The translations under genes were made by a program, and so were the position numbers. DNA of 64,000 bases from a virus. Positions 43,376 to 52,874 of the stretch are shown here, piece by piece (the first letter of the stretch is position 1; every line of letters begins with the position of its first letter). The stretch lies in the IMG/VR virus record IMGVR_UViG_3300009149_000019, positions 20,003-84,002 of that record; one strand, written 5' to 3'. Below the pieces are notes generated by a model, which saw nothing but the letters and a program-made list of their open reading frames with translations, searched no databases and was not told the origin of the DNA.

Positions 43376-45880
43376 ATGAGAACCATTTTGTTTCTGTTGT
43401 TGACTGTAATGATCTTATTACAGCCTATTTCCATTTTTGCGAAACCATCAGTCGACATCTACATGTATGACGGTGATGACGAGACTATCTATGTCGATGT
43501 GGATATGCCAGACGACGTAGACTGGGTAATCAAGGTACGGTTAAACGGCTATACCGCAGACACTTTTGTTGCTTCCGGTGACCGTAATAAGCATTATAAC
43601 ATTGATGATGAGCTTGATGGAAATCCTAGTAACATCGAGATCCTTGTGCAAGGTGACGGTGATGGCTACGGATGGGAAGATTTAGCTAGTGAAGACTTTA
43701 AGCGTGAGACTTCTGCACCAACCTATGATTTAGATGTAGAGGTAAGCCCACGGGGGTCAGGGACTGTTACGGTAACACCTGATAATGACGACTACTCCTT
43801 TGATCAGGGTGTTGTATTGGAGGCCCATGCTAATGAGGGGTACACGTTTGATAGGTACGAATCTGACGAGTGGGGTACATCCTATGATGGTTCTTGCTAT
43901 GGAGAGCATATTAGGGAAGACGTAGACGTAATTGCATATTTCAATGCTGCTACCCCTCCTGACGGCTCTGGTGGTGACAATGACGATCAGGATCCTATTC
44001 CTCCACCTCCGATAGCACAGGAGTACTCAATTAGGTGTTATGTTGTTCCTCCTGAGGCTGGAATGTTAGTTATATCAGCATCCTTGACCCCAGAGGATAT
44101 TATACATTCTTCAGATTATACTAGTAACTACAGAAGTGACACTGTACTTACAATAAGGTCTGTTGAATCTACAGGATATTCTTTTATGGGGTGGGCATAC
44201 AATGATATCCCTACCTCAACAGATGACATCTACAACCTTACCCCAGTAGAGGACGCTGACATATCTGCAATATTTACTAAAGATCAACCAGCTCCCCCAG
44301 GTAATGGACATCAGAGTCTTATTGACGGCCTTAGGTTCCATGGAGACGATGATAGTTGCGTTGTCTTTATTTACCTTATTGAGGGTAACGATTTCTTTTC
44401 TACAGCAATCAGTACAAATTCTGGACTAAACCTCAAGGTAGGAGATATTGATGTCCTGCTTGAGCGGCTAAGTTCCCTTTACAAGAATGTTACTATTACC
44501 TTTGAGCCTCAGACAGGAGATACCGGAATGCTTAGGATTGATATTGTTGACAACCCTACTAAGTGGGAGGCTGCAATTGCTTCTACAACAGAAACCCTAA
44601 GTGATCTTGCTCAATACTTATCTGGACAGTGTAACTTTGAGGACCCAGGGCAACAAGAAGATTGTAGGAGAACACAGATGGTTTTGCTGGGTGTTGCTAC
44701 CGTTTTGACTATCACCCCTGTTGGTGGACTTGGCTTTGTATATCTTGGGTATATGGGATTAGCTGGTAATACATACTTGCTAGTAAGTGATGCAAGCGAA
44801 GCCGCACTAACCCCTGGGTTTGATCAAGATATCCATGATAGGATCATTACTGACGTAAAGTATAGCTTGTTGTCATTATTTGATGTTGCTGGTGGTAATC
44901 TTATAGACTTTGCAAAAATTAAGTTAGTTACCAAGTACCCTAAACTTAATAATGCAGCAAAGATCACTAAGCAGTTTGCATCAAATGCCACATTGAGAGC
45001 TAGAAAGATAGGTGGCTGTGTTGTTAACGTGTTTGATGACATCATTATGGAGAATCTTTCTTTTACCGACGATTTCTTCAGAGTGTTTGATGATATCATA
45101 GGTGCGCCTCTTGGAAACTCAGGTGGCAAGGCTCTAGATAAATTCACCAAAATCTTTGGAGATATAAAGATCCAGAAATGGGTACCTTATAAAAGATCTA
45201 TCTCTGAGATGAGCGGGTATGCTGATGACATTGCCAGGAATGGCTTTGACTACTCAGATGACATTATTCGTGGAACACTTAAAGGGGATCTTCTAGAGGA
45301 GTACATTGCTAATGTCGTAGCCTCCGGGGGAAAAGTCGTTAAGGTCTTTAAGAACGCAGGATCAGCAACTGGGAAGGAGTGTGTTGACATCATCTATACC
45401 AGACTTGATGATGCGGGAAGAGAAGTTATTGGCATAATGGAGGTTAAGCTTTACGAGACTGGTGGTGTTTCTGCTACGGTAAAACAGCTGTCTGAAAGAT
45501 ACACTTCTATGATCGATGACGGATTCAGTGCATTTATAGATGTTCCAGCTGCTCCAGGGTCCAGCGTTTACTCAAGCCTTGAGCTTGAAAAAGCCTTTAA
45601 TGAAGGCAGGATGGAATTTACTCTCAGTGTGTTTAATGGAGAAACTAGTTGGCTGTCTACCATTCCGTTGGATGACATGAAGAAAATGTATGACTTGGCG
45701 GATGATACTACTTCACTGATTGCTACTATTAGAAGTAAGATAGCTGCCGGTGTTTACGCTCCCGGTCCTGATCTTTCAGGGCTTACCTTATCTAGTGATA
45801 CCATGAAAGCTATCCGAAACATCTACTCTGAGTATGTTATTCAGATGAAAGCTATAGCCATAGAAGGAGGTTCATTATGA
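43376..45880 (+). CDS. Secreted polymorphic-toxin-like protein with InlB-type repeats and PD-(D/E)xK domain
   Basis: 834 residues. A signal peptide (residues 1-22, LFLLLTVMILLQPISIFA). Two InlB B-repeat/beta-grasp-like units: ~120-195 (VEVSPRGSGTVTVTPD..GYTF) and ~220-305 (GYSFMGWAYND). An Asp/Pro-rich linker lies near 200. A hydrophobic stretch spans ~440-475. A nuclease-like region (~640-700) has GDLLEEYIA, then CVDIIY and GIMEVKLYE, i.e. D...ExK at ~673 and 689-691. This N-to-C order is that of bacterial polymorphic toxins. The next gene encodes a lipoprotein with ATGA coupling. Nuclease activity is inferred. Confidence 0.8.
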   Translation: MRTILFLLLTVMILLQPISIFAKPSVDIYMYDGDDETIYVDVDMPDDVDWVIKVRLNGYTADTFVASGDRNKHYNIDDELDGNPSNIEILVQGDGDGYGWEDLASEDFKRETSAPTYDLDVEVSPRGSGTVTVTPDNDDYSFDQGVVLEAHANEGYTFDRYESDEWGTSYDGSCYGEHIREDVDVIAYFNAATPPDGSGGDNDDQDPIPPPPIAQEYSIRCYVVPPEAGMLVISASLTPEDIIHSSDYTSNYRSDTVLTIRSVESTGYSFMGWAYNDIPTSTDDIYNLTPVEDADISAIFTKDQPAPPGNGHQSLIDGLRFHGDDDSCVVFIYLIEGNDFFSTAISTNSGLNLKVGDIDVLLERLSSLYKNVTITFEPQTGDTGMLRIDIVDNPTKWEAAIASTTETLSDLAQYLSGQCNFEDPGQQEDCRRTQMVLLGVATVLTITPVGGLGFVYLGYMGLAGNTYLLVSDASEAALTPGFDQDIHDRIITDVKYSLLSLFDVAGGNLIDFAKIKLVTKYPKLNNAAKITKQFASNATLRARKIGGCVVNVFDDIIMENLSFTDDFFRVFDDIIGAPLGNSGGKALDKFTKIFGDIKIQKWVPYKRSISEMSGYADDIARNGFDYSDDIIRGTLKGDLLEEYIANVVASGGKVVKVFKNAGSATGKECVDIIYTRLDDAGREVIGIMEVKLYETGGVSATVKQLSERYTSMIDDGFSAFIDVPAAPGSSVYSSLELEKAFNEGRMEFTLSVFNGETSWLSTIPLDDMKKMYDLADDTTSLIATIRSKIAAGVYAPGPDLSGLTLSSDTMKAIRNIYSEYVIQMKAIAIEGGSL

Positions 45881-46263
45881 GAGTAGTACTTGTTGCTATA
45901 GCAACAGTTGTGGCGGTCTCCCTTTTCCCGATTTCTGGTTGTAGTGGAGGAGGATCAGGCGGCGGAATTGCCAGTGCTACTTCCGAGATTTCTGTGGTTA
46001 CTCCTGTTAACTCAATCCTTCCAATTGTTCCTACTGGAGCAAAGCTGTCGTCACCTGTTCCATGGATGTTCTTAGCTACGTTTGATACTCAAGACAACCT
46101 GCTTGAGTTTCAGATAGAAAATCCTGACTTTGTTCTTGTTCCATCTGACGACATCTACATGGCTATAAATGATAAGCATGCAGATCTTAAGAAAACACCA
46201 GGCCTGGTTATTGTAGATGGTATCGGTTGGGATGAGGATAGAAAAGCAATAGCTCTTAACTAA
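45877..46263 (+). CDS. Lipoprotein, partner of the secreted protein
   Basis: 128 residues. Signal sequence and lipobox FPISGC (Cys at residue 22), then a Gly/Ser spacer and a small mixed domain. The start overlaps the stop of the 834-residue secreted protein (ATGA), so the two are made together. It could be an immunity or anchoring partner, or a spanin-like envelope protein; no lysis partners were identified nearby. Followed by a strong terminator. Confidence 0.8.
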   Translation: MRVVLVAIATVVAVSLFPISGCSGGGSGGGIASATSEISVVTPVNSILPIVPTGAKLSSPVPWMFLATFDTQDNLLEFQIENPDFVLVPSDDIYMAINDKHADLKKTPGLVIVDGIGWDEDRKAIALN

Positions 46264-46270
46264 CTTATAA

Positions 46271-46308
46271 AAGGGCGTATGGCACAGAAGCGTACGCCCT
46301 TTTTTTTT
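46271..46308 (+). terminator. Strong intrinsic terminator
   Basis: GGGCGTA (46273-46279) / TACGCCC (46293-46299) with nine T residues following and A's upstream; the best terminator in the window, closing the secreted protein-lipoprotein pair. Confidence 0.9.
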
Positions 46309-46322
46309 AAAGGAGAAAATAA

Positions 46323-46625
46323 ATGGCAAAGATTTTATTAGATAGAGAACTTTTGGATATCACAAAACGTGTGATAGAAAATCAGGAAATAGACGATACT
46401 GACCAGCACATTGTTTTCATGGACGGACTGGCACGGCTTATTTGTGAGCACTTCGGCGGACAGGTTGGGGCTGTTCACTCTCCTCTTCTTGATGAGCCTG
46501 TAAATGAAGTGGACGCGTCCAGATGGGCTGTTGCAATTCATTTTGATGATAATGTTCCTGATGGCGGTGGTATCTATAAAGAGTTTGATACTGACGTTTC
46601 TATAGAAGAATGGATGGAAACCTAA
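46323..46625 (+). CDS. Hypothetical acidic protein
   Basis: 100 residues behind AAAGGAG. Acidic, mixed alpha/beta, no family recognised. Confidence 0.65.
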   Translation: MAKILLDRELLDITKRVIENQEIDDTDQHIVFMDGLARLICEHFGGQVGAVHSPLLDEPVNEVDASRWAVAIHFDDNVPDGGGIYKEFDTDVSIEEWMET

Positions 46626-46638
46626 GGAGGAAGAATAT

Positions 46639-46995
46639 ATGGATGACTCTGAAAAATTAGCGGTATGTCTTGCTACAGTGACTATGGCTGAGGCTCAGTC
46701 CCTTGGGACTATGATGACCTTAACTAAGTTAAATGGATGTAAAGAGGGCGTGGAAACGGTAACTGCTATGATAGGAGAACTTAGTCAATGTATTGAAGAG
46801 CTGAATATTGGGTTTGCCAAAAGTCGTATCATTGAGGTGCTTATGGAGCTTGAGGCACTCTCTGACTTTATTACGTTGTCCATGGAGCAGGAAAATGAAC
46901 ACTGCTCCAACGTAACAGATGCTCTTTCTGTTGCCACATCTAGGGTAGATGGGCTCATCAAGAAAGGTGCAAAGAAGAAAAAGAAAATAAAGTGA
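46639..46995 (+). CDS. Hypothetical helical protein
   Basis: 118 residues behind AAGGAGG. Helical bundle-like, with a Lys-rich last ten residues. No family recognised. Precedes the RtcB gene by seven bases. Confidence 0.65.
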   Translation: MDDSEKLAVCLATVTMAEAQSLGTMMTLTKLNGCKEGVETVTAMIGELSQCIEELNIGFAKSRIIEVLMELEALSDFITLSMEQENEHCSNVTDALSVATSRVDGLIKKGAKKKKKIK

Positions 46996-47002
46996 GGTAT
47001 CC

Positions 47003-48445
47003 ATGTTTGAGATAAAAGGAAAACATACGACAGCTACCGTGTTTACTGATGATGTTGATTCTCAGTGTGTAGGGCAACTTACAAAGATAGTAAACAATGC
47101 ATCTTTTAAGGGTAAGATTGCAGGTATGCCTGATATACATGCTGGTAAGGGATGTGTGGTTGGCTTTACAATGCCTTTAGGTGATAGAGTCGTGCCAAAC
47201 ATTGTTGGGGTAGACGTGAACTGTGGGGTTTTTGGTGTTAATATCGGATCAGTGGATCCGTTCAGGAAGGTATCTCATCAGAAGTTTGATGACCTCGTAA
47301 GACAGAGGATCCCTTTTGGTATGAATACCCATGACACCCCAGTTATTGATATGAAAAAGGAATTTCCATGGGATGTGGCAACAGAGACTGCCAGGAAGTT
47401 CTCTATGGCATATCGTGAAAGGTTTGGAGTACTGCCGCTTGACCCGCCTGAATACGCTTATGACTGGTTTGAAAAGAAGTGCAAGCAGATAGGAGTTAGG
47501 AAAGGCGTGTCCTACGCAGTAAACAGTCTTGGAACTCTCGGTGGTGGAAACCACTATATTGAAGTAGCTCAGTCTAATGTGACTAGAGACTTTTGGATAA
47601 TAGTCCATTCTGGATCTAGAAACTTTGGTGGTCGGGTTTGTACATTCTGGCAGGACATAGCGGTCGCAAAAGGAAAGATGTCTATCCCCAAAGAAGAGTA
47701 TGCTGCTAGGATGAAAGAGATCACTACTAATACTCTTCCTAAAACAGACATTCCCCATAAGCTTGAGGAGCTTCGCATGTCTGCTAAGGCGCAAGATGTA
47801 GAAAAGGAACTCGAGTATCTTTCCGGAGAAGACATGATGGGCTACTTTTATGATATGATCTTTACACAGACATACGCTGATGTTAACAAGCTTTTGATGC
47901 TTGACATCCTGGTAAAGGTGTTTGGTATAAAGGCGATAAATGAGACCATCAGGACATCCCATAATTACATAGATTTCCGGGATTTCATTATAAGGAAAGG
48001 AGCAATCTCTTCTTATGAAAATGAGAGGATGATCATTCCTTTTAACATGAGAGATGGATCTTTGCTTTGTGTAGGAAAAACTAATCCTGATTGGAATTAC
48101 TCTGCTCCACATGGGGCTGGAAGAATAATGTCCAGGCGTGAAGCTAAAGAAAAGATCAAGATGGAGTCCTTTGAGATAGCTATGCGTGGGATATTTACCA
48201 CCAGCGTCACGGAAGGCACCTTAGACGAGGCGCCACAGGCGTATAAGAATGCAGAAGAAATAGAACGATTGATAGAGCCTACAGCCCTTGTTCTTGAAAG
48301 GCTCCGTGTTATTCATAACATGAAGGATACAGGAGGAGACAATCACGCTCACTGGAGTAAGAAGAAGGAAAAGCACAGGCTTGCAAAAGAGAAGAGGGAT
48401 CTTGGAAAAAGAAAAATGGAAGAGCGTGAACTTACGGGAGGATAA
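47003..48445 (+). CDS. rtcB: RNA-splicing/repair ligase RtcB
   Basis: 480 residues, the usual length. Characteristic motifs: PDIHAGKGCVVGFTMPLG, IVGVDVNCGV (metal-binding Asp and Cys), LGGGNHYIEV, HSGSRNFG and SAPHGAGRIMSR, where the His takes GMP. RtcB joins 2',3'-cyclic phosphate and 5'-OH RNA ends using GTP and Mn. In a phage it can repair tRNAs cut by host anticodon nucleases. The C-terminal ~40 residues, after DTGGDNHAHW, are a highly charged Lys/Arg/Glu tail that most RtcB proteins lack. Confidence 0.96.
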   Translation: MFEIKGKHTTATVFTDDVDSQCVGQLTKIVNNASFKGKIAGMPDIHAGKGCVVGFTMPLGDRVVPNIVGVDVNCGVFGVNIGSVDPFRKVSHQKFDDLVRQRIPFGMNTHDTPVIDMKKEFPWDVATETARKFSMAYRERFGVLPLDPPEYAYDWFEKKCKQIGVRKGVSYAVNSLGTLGGGNHYIEVAQSNVTRDFWIIVHSGSRNFGGRVCTFWQDIAVAKGKMSIPKEEYAARMKEITTNTLPKTDIPHKLEELRMSAKAQDVEKELEYLSGEDMMGYFYDMIFTQTYADVNKLLMLDILVKVFGIKAINETIRTSHNYIDFRDFIIRKGAISSYENERMIIPFNMRDGSLLCVGKTNPDWNYSAPHGAGRIMSRREAKEKIKMESFEIAMRGIFTTSVTEGTLDEAPQAYKNAEEIERLIEPTALVLERLRVIHNMKDTGGDNHAHWSKKKEKHRLAKEKRDLGKRKMEERELTGG

Positions 48446-48448
48446 TTA

Positions 48449-49468
48449 ATGTCAACTACTGTTACGTGTATACCTTACTACACGTTAATTAATAAAGTAA
48501 AAGAGCTGGGAAACTATGGGGTTCGGGCTTTCTTAAAGGAGTGCCCGGACCCAGCAAAGGTAATTAACGCCCTAGTACCATCAAGGCGCTCTGTTATGGC
48601 GTTTGTCGCTGGAAAGGGTGACATCGAGATGATGGACACCCTGGTGGAGTTTGGTGGGGATCTAAACATAGAGAGAACACGACCAACGAAAAGCAAAAAC
48701 ACGCCTCTCATGGTAGCTATTATTGAAAAACAAAATCATATGATTACGTACCTCCTTAAGAAGGGAGCAGACCCAACACTTACAAATGCCAATGGCATCT
48801 CTCCGTTGCTACTAGCAGTTAGGAGACACAACCGGGGCATTGTAGAGCTTCTCCTTTCTTATGGGGCTGATCCAAACGTTCAGCATGCCAAGCTGTCGTT
48901 TTCCCCACTCAATCAGGCTATCTCTTCCTTTAGGGAGGATATCGTTTCTGTTTTATTAAAAGCAGGCGCTAATCCTACTGCTCCTGACAGAGATGGGTTT
49001 GCTCCTATACATATTGCCTGCAACTGTGGAATGCTTGCGGTTGTACGCTCTCTTGTAGATAGAGGTGCACCAATTGATGTAATGACTAGAATGGGGTACT
49101 CTTCTTTTTATTACGCTTGTGTGTCCGCTATGAGAAAGCATTATAGATCTAATTTCTGTAAGAAGGGCTTTGACGTCAGAGAGGCTATTGACTTTTTTAT
49201 GAGTAACGGGTATCCGGTCTTCAGGGATATTAGTAACCCTAAGTATGAGTTGCTATCAGAAGCCTTTTGTGGTGGTACGGCCTCTCTGATAATAAAGCAG
49301 TATCTTACAGACGCACGGCTTAAACGTCTACTTTTAAATAAGGTAGCACTTAAAATGTCAGAAGAAAATGAAAAATTAATACGGGAGGTTCTCATTGGAG
49401 GAAAACGAAAACAAGAACCCCATGGTCCAGATAGACATGAAAAATCCTCTGGGGTGGGGAAACATTGA
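48449..49468 (+). CDS. Ankyrin-repeat protein
   Basis: 339 residues. Five or more ankyrin units between ~50 and 215, e.g. MITYLLKKGADPTLTNANG, IVELLLSYGADPNVQ, IVSVLLKAGANPTAP, VVRSLVDRGAPIDVM. A helical C-terminal region ends with a module-like stretch (DARLKRLLLNKVALKM). Overlaps the next gene by 74 bases. Confidence 0.9.
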   Translation: MSTTVTCIPYYTLINKVKELGNYGVRAFLKECPDPAKVINALVPSRRSVMAFVAGKGDIEMMDTLVEFGGDLNIERTRPTKSKNTPLMVAIIEKQNHMITYLLKKGADPTLTNANGISPLLLAVRRHNRGIVELLLSYGADPNVQHAKLSFSPLNQAISSFREDIVSVLLKAGANPTAPDRDGFAPIHIACNCGMLAVVRSLVDRGAPIDVMTRMGYSSFYYACVSAMRKHYRSNFCKKGFDVREAIDFFMSNGYPVFRDISNPKYELLSEAFCGGTASLIIKQYLTDARLKRLLLNKVALKMSEENEKLIREVLIGGKRKQEPHGPDRHEKSSGVGKH

Positions 49469-50612
49469 GGACTTTTCAAAGTGGCAGTCTCTAGAGATTG
49501 AGAGGTTAGAGCAGAGGGCACAAGAGACGGAGGATGAACTACAAAAGTTCAAAAGGGTTAGCTTACATCTTCTTAACCACATAGAGAACAACTACTCGAA
49601 AAAAACCCCGAAAGATTTAATAGTAGACACAATAGAAGGCCCCTTTAGGAAAGATGAGTTTCTGTTTTTGTGGGACTACCTATGTGGAGTACCCTATGCA
49701 CGCAGGGAAATAGATCGAATGTTCCTTGAAGAGATTGTTGCTTGTGGTTCTGCTATAGCCCTAATTACTCTTGTTGACCATGTGGAAGGGCCCTTAGATA
49801 TCTGTATTACTGCAAATGATCTAGCTGAGCACTTCACATCAGATACGACTTTTCTATTTTTAAACTGTATGGCAGACTTTATGGACACCGGGGAGCTGCA
49901 AACACATGCTAATGATAAGTTACTATGGGCAATGTTCTTACATATACTTGAGAGTGACGTTCTTAATAGTGAACACATCATTCAGTTTTCTGATAGAATT
50001 AGCCAAATATTTGTGTGCTGTAACACCAACGGCATAACAGCTGATCTGGTATGTACTATTTATCCTACTATGGACTCATACGTGTTAGAGTACCTGCTTA
50101 TAGAAAAGCAATGGTCTATTCCGTATGATCGCCTTCTTTGGCATATGCTACATTCACATGGAGGCTGTTGCTTAGATGTTGAGAAGGGCACCTCTCTTTA
50201 TTACCTTATTGTTGAGAAGGGCACAACACTGCACTCTTTAGACACGGCGGCTCATGAGTTGGTTAGGGGACCAAACGGACAACAGAGACTTAACGTTGCC
50301 CTGACATACTGTTTAGTTGACAGAGACCTAATTACTAAGGAGGTACTGACTGATATTTTACGTTATAATGATTACTATAATGTTCTTTCGGTAATTATCC
50401 CCTTTTACCCAGAGATAGATTGGATACAGCTAATCATTTCTATAGGGAGACCTAATCTTAAGACATCGACTCTGCAAAGAATATTCGATAGTCTGCCTAT
50501 TTCCGTACTAGGACGATACTTATTGGAGAAATCACTATTGGAGGACCCTTTGTTAAGAGATCTGATAGTAAAAACGTGCTCTAACAGAAAGACCAAACAG
50601 GAGGATGTATGA
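49395..50612 (+). CDS. Helical repeat protein (TTG start), tandem paralogue A
   Basis: 405 residues from TTG 49395, six bases after GGGAGG. N-terminal coiled coil (~28-60), then a long helical body and a module copy at the C-terminus (LPISVLGRYLLEKSLLEDPL, then LRDLIVKTC). Aligns by eye with the next gene along its length (compare LLIEKQWSIPYDRLLWHML with HLFEKEWPVNLDAVLGYVI). May be a decayed ankyrin-type solenoid. Function unknown. Confidence 0.75.
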   Translation: MEENENKNPMVQIDMKNPLGWGNIEDFSKWQSLEIERLEQRAQETEDELQKFKRVSLHLLNHIENNYSKKTPKDLIVDTIEGPFRKDEFLFLWDYLCGVPYARREIDRMFLEEIVACGSAIALITLVDHVEGPLDICITANDLAEHFTSDTTFLFLNCMADFMDTGELQTHANDKLLWAMFLHILESDVLNSEHIIQFSDRISQIFVCCNTNGITADLVCTIYPTMDSYVLEYLLIEKQWSIPYDRLLWHMLHSHGGCCLDVEKGTSLYYLIVEKGTTLHSLDTAAHELVRGPNGQQRLNVALTYCLVDRDLITKEVLTDILRYNDYYNVLSVIIPFYPEIDWIQLIISIGRPNLKTSTLQRIFDSLPISVLGRYLLEKSLLEDPLLRDLIVKTCSNRKTKQEDV

Positions 50613-51850
50613 AAGGTACAAAGAGTGTGCCTAACAAACCAAAGACAGTTGAGCATGAGTTAGCTGTTACTAAACATGCTCTGGAGATGGTAACAAAGGA
50701 AGCTAAAGATACTAAAAAGACACTGTCCGGTGTCCTTTCTTATGCTATTGATCATCTTGATCATGATCAAGTAGTGAGGTTGATTAGCTCTCCAGTTGGT
50801 AAATACAGGGCAGATGCTACAGCATTACGTCTAATATGGGAGCTTGCTGAGAGCTCACATCAGATTACCAGAGGAGAGCTAGAAGACATCATATTCGGAA
50901 AAATCTTTGATAATGGGAACATTAAGGCCCTTCTAACTCTTATTGAAGTAACTGGCGGGCTTGTCTTTACGGAAGAGCCTTCTTTTTTTGAGTGTCACGG
51001 ATGTCATAACCTTCCTTTCTATCGGGTATTAGCAGACAATATTGAAAATGGCACAATACACATGAGTGTATCTCAGAGGTGGAAACTATTTACTTCTTTT
51101 GTGACGAGACTTCCTAGTAAAACAAAAGATATAATTCGTATGTCAAATCTTGTACCTGATACGTACTCAAGGTGGGATAGCGAGGCTAAGACAGACCTTA
51201 ACCGTGTATTGTGGTTAGTATCTCCGAAGGTGGTCGACCACCTTTTTGAAAAGGAATGGCCGGTTAATCTAGATGCTGTCTTGGGTTACGTTATTTATCA
51301 TGATACCTATAAAGATAAGTCAAAGGGAAGCCTTATTAAGTACCTTATATACAATGGAGCTACTCTTTGTATTGGTGACACGTCTGACCTGTTTACTCCT
51401 GATAGAGTTAATAGCAGTGATGAGTGCCTTGTTAGACTTAACTTTGTGGTAGACAATAAGTTAATAGTCACGAAAAGACCGCCAATTTCAAAAGAGGGTA
51501 TTGAGTTCTTATTTACTAAGGCTCATACAGCTAAACTGATTAAAAAGGCCCTGTCTCTTATCAAGAAGCCTGGTACACTACAGATTATTTGTAACGCGTT
51601 TGAGCGTGCTAGAAGGACTAGTAATAACTGGAGACTTTCATCAGATAATGTCGTATATACGACAACTACTAGCTTTTTTAAGTTACATTCATCAGCTGTC
51701 TTGGCAAGATGGTTACTAGAAGATATAGCTTGTCCTAATGTACATGAAATCTTACGTAATGTTTATGCAAAAAAGAGAAAACCAAGGAGGAAAAAGAATG
51801 ACGAACGAAGAAATGCTAACAATCCTGACGTCCAGACGAAAGAGAGTTAA
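50609..51850 (+). CDS. Helical repeat protein, tandem paralogue B
   Basis: 413 residues; ATGA overlap with paralogue A. Basic N-terminus, coiled coil at ~15-40, helical body, C-terminal module copy (SSAVLARWLLEDIACPNVHE), then a basic tail that overlaps the following gene. Paralogous to the protein encoded at 49395; function unknown. Confidence 0.75.
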   Translation: MKGTKSVPNKPKTVEHELAVTKHALEMVTKEAKDTKKTLSGVLSYAIDHLDHDQVVRLISSPVGKYRADATALRLIWELAESSHQITRGELEDIIFGKIFDNGNIKALLTLIEVTGGLVFTEEPSFFECHGCHNLPFYRVLADNIENGTIHMSVSQRWKLFTSFVTRLPSKTKDIIRMSNLVPDTYSRWDSEAKTDLNRVLWLVSPKVVDHLFEKEWPVNLDAVLGYVIYHDTYKDKSKGSLIKYLIYNGATLCIGDTSDLFTPDRVNSSDECLVRLNFVVDNKLIVTKRPPISKEGIEFLFTKAHTAKLIKKALSLIKKPGTLQIICNAFERARRTSNNWRLSSDNVVYTTTTSFFKLHSSAVLARWLLEDIACPNVHEILRNVYAKKRKPRRKKNDERRNANNPDVQTKES

Positions 51851-52874
51851 TTATGTGATTAACTACACATGGGTTCAATGGGAAGTTATCCTGGACCTTA
51901 TGAGGAGTAAGACTATCCTCAAGGTGAATCCGGAAGCCAAACTGAGTGAGTCCCCAATTACCCGGGCGACCTATTACATGTTCTCTGACGAGGTTGACCA
52001 CGATGCGTTGAGTGATCCTCATCCTTTTGCCAGGATAAGTTATTTCTTAAGACAGAGTTGGCCGGAACTTGGTATGCACGATCCAAGTCTTTATGTAAGG
52101 AGAGAGTACTTCTCTTTTCATGGATGGCCGGCTATTGCTGGAGAAGATAAATCCAAAATGGTGAGATACGAGTTCTTCAAGGTAAAAGAGTACAAAGATT
52201 CCAGGATAAAGAAGGAAAATGACAACTGGATTCACATCAGGTACTACGAAGCAACTGAGTGGTCTGACATGGACTGGGCCTCTGATGAGGATCGTGTTGT
52301 TCCACTTACTCGTGCTTTCCTGGAATCTAGAGGTAATGTCAACAAGATGAACACAGGGGCAGTTGTCATGTCTACCGTCATGAAGATGATGATCAAGATC
52401 TCTGAGGAGAGCGAGAACATAGATGACACAAGACCAAAGTTTGTTGGATACTATCGTAATATGTACTGGAGTGATAGAGTAAGAGACAGACTGAGGTTTG
52501 TACTTGACCTGGTTAACGGAAAGGTTAACGGGTACCAGTTAGATCAGACTATCATGGGTGAGCATACTGACCACCCATACTTCAGACTCATCAGTAGGCT
52601 GTCTCACCTCTTTAGGGAAAATCAGTCTATCGCAAAGGTATCTATCTTTCGTCTGAAGGATCCTATCTTACGGGAAGCTTGCTCCAGAATGCTTACCCCT
52701 GGTCTTGTTAAAGATTTCGGTGCTAAGCTGAGAGAAGCTAGACGGCTGTCTCCTGAGATTCCTGAAAATGAGAAGAGGAAAAAGAAGAGGAAGAGTAGCA
52801 CAATGGTTGTGCGTATTCCTCAGAATGCTGCAACAATGGGGGTAATGCTCGATGAACAACAAACTGGTAATTGA
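51798..52874 (+). CDS. WxDxDWY-family protein, longest repeat array
   Basis: 358 residues from ATG 51798, behind CAAGGAGG; the in-frame ATG 51738 lacks a site. About five ~22-residue units at residues ~55-160, e.g. VRREYFSFHGWPAIAGEDKS, VRYEFFKVKEYKDSRIKK, ending in IRYYEATEWSDMDWASD. A helical domain (~165-330) follows, with a module-like IFRLKDPILREACSRML, then a basic tail. Function unknown. Confidence 0.82.
   Translation: MTNEEMLTILTSRRKRVNYVINYTWVQWEVILDLMRSKTILKVNPEAKLSESPITRATYYMFSDEVDHDALSDPHPFARISYFLRQSWPELGMHDPSLYVRREYFSFHGWPAIAGEDKSKMVRYEFFKVKEYKDSRIKKENDNWIHIRYYEATEWSDMDWASDEDRVVPLTRAFLESRGNVNKMNTGAVVMSTVMKMMIKISEESENIDDTRPKFVGYYRNMYWSDRVRDRLRFVLDLVNGKVNGYQLDQTIMGEHTDHPYFRLISRLSHLFRENQSIAKVSIFRLKDPILREACSRMLTPGLVKDFGAKLREARRLSPEIPENEKRKKKRKSSTMVVRIPQNAATMGVMLDEQQTGN

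Noticed and set aside
47249-48112. 287-residue ORF on the minus strand
   Set aside because: Lies wholly inside rtcB, has no recognisable domain or ribosome site, and no minus-strand gene is supported anywhere in the window.
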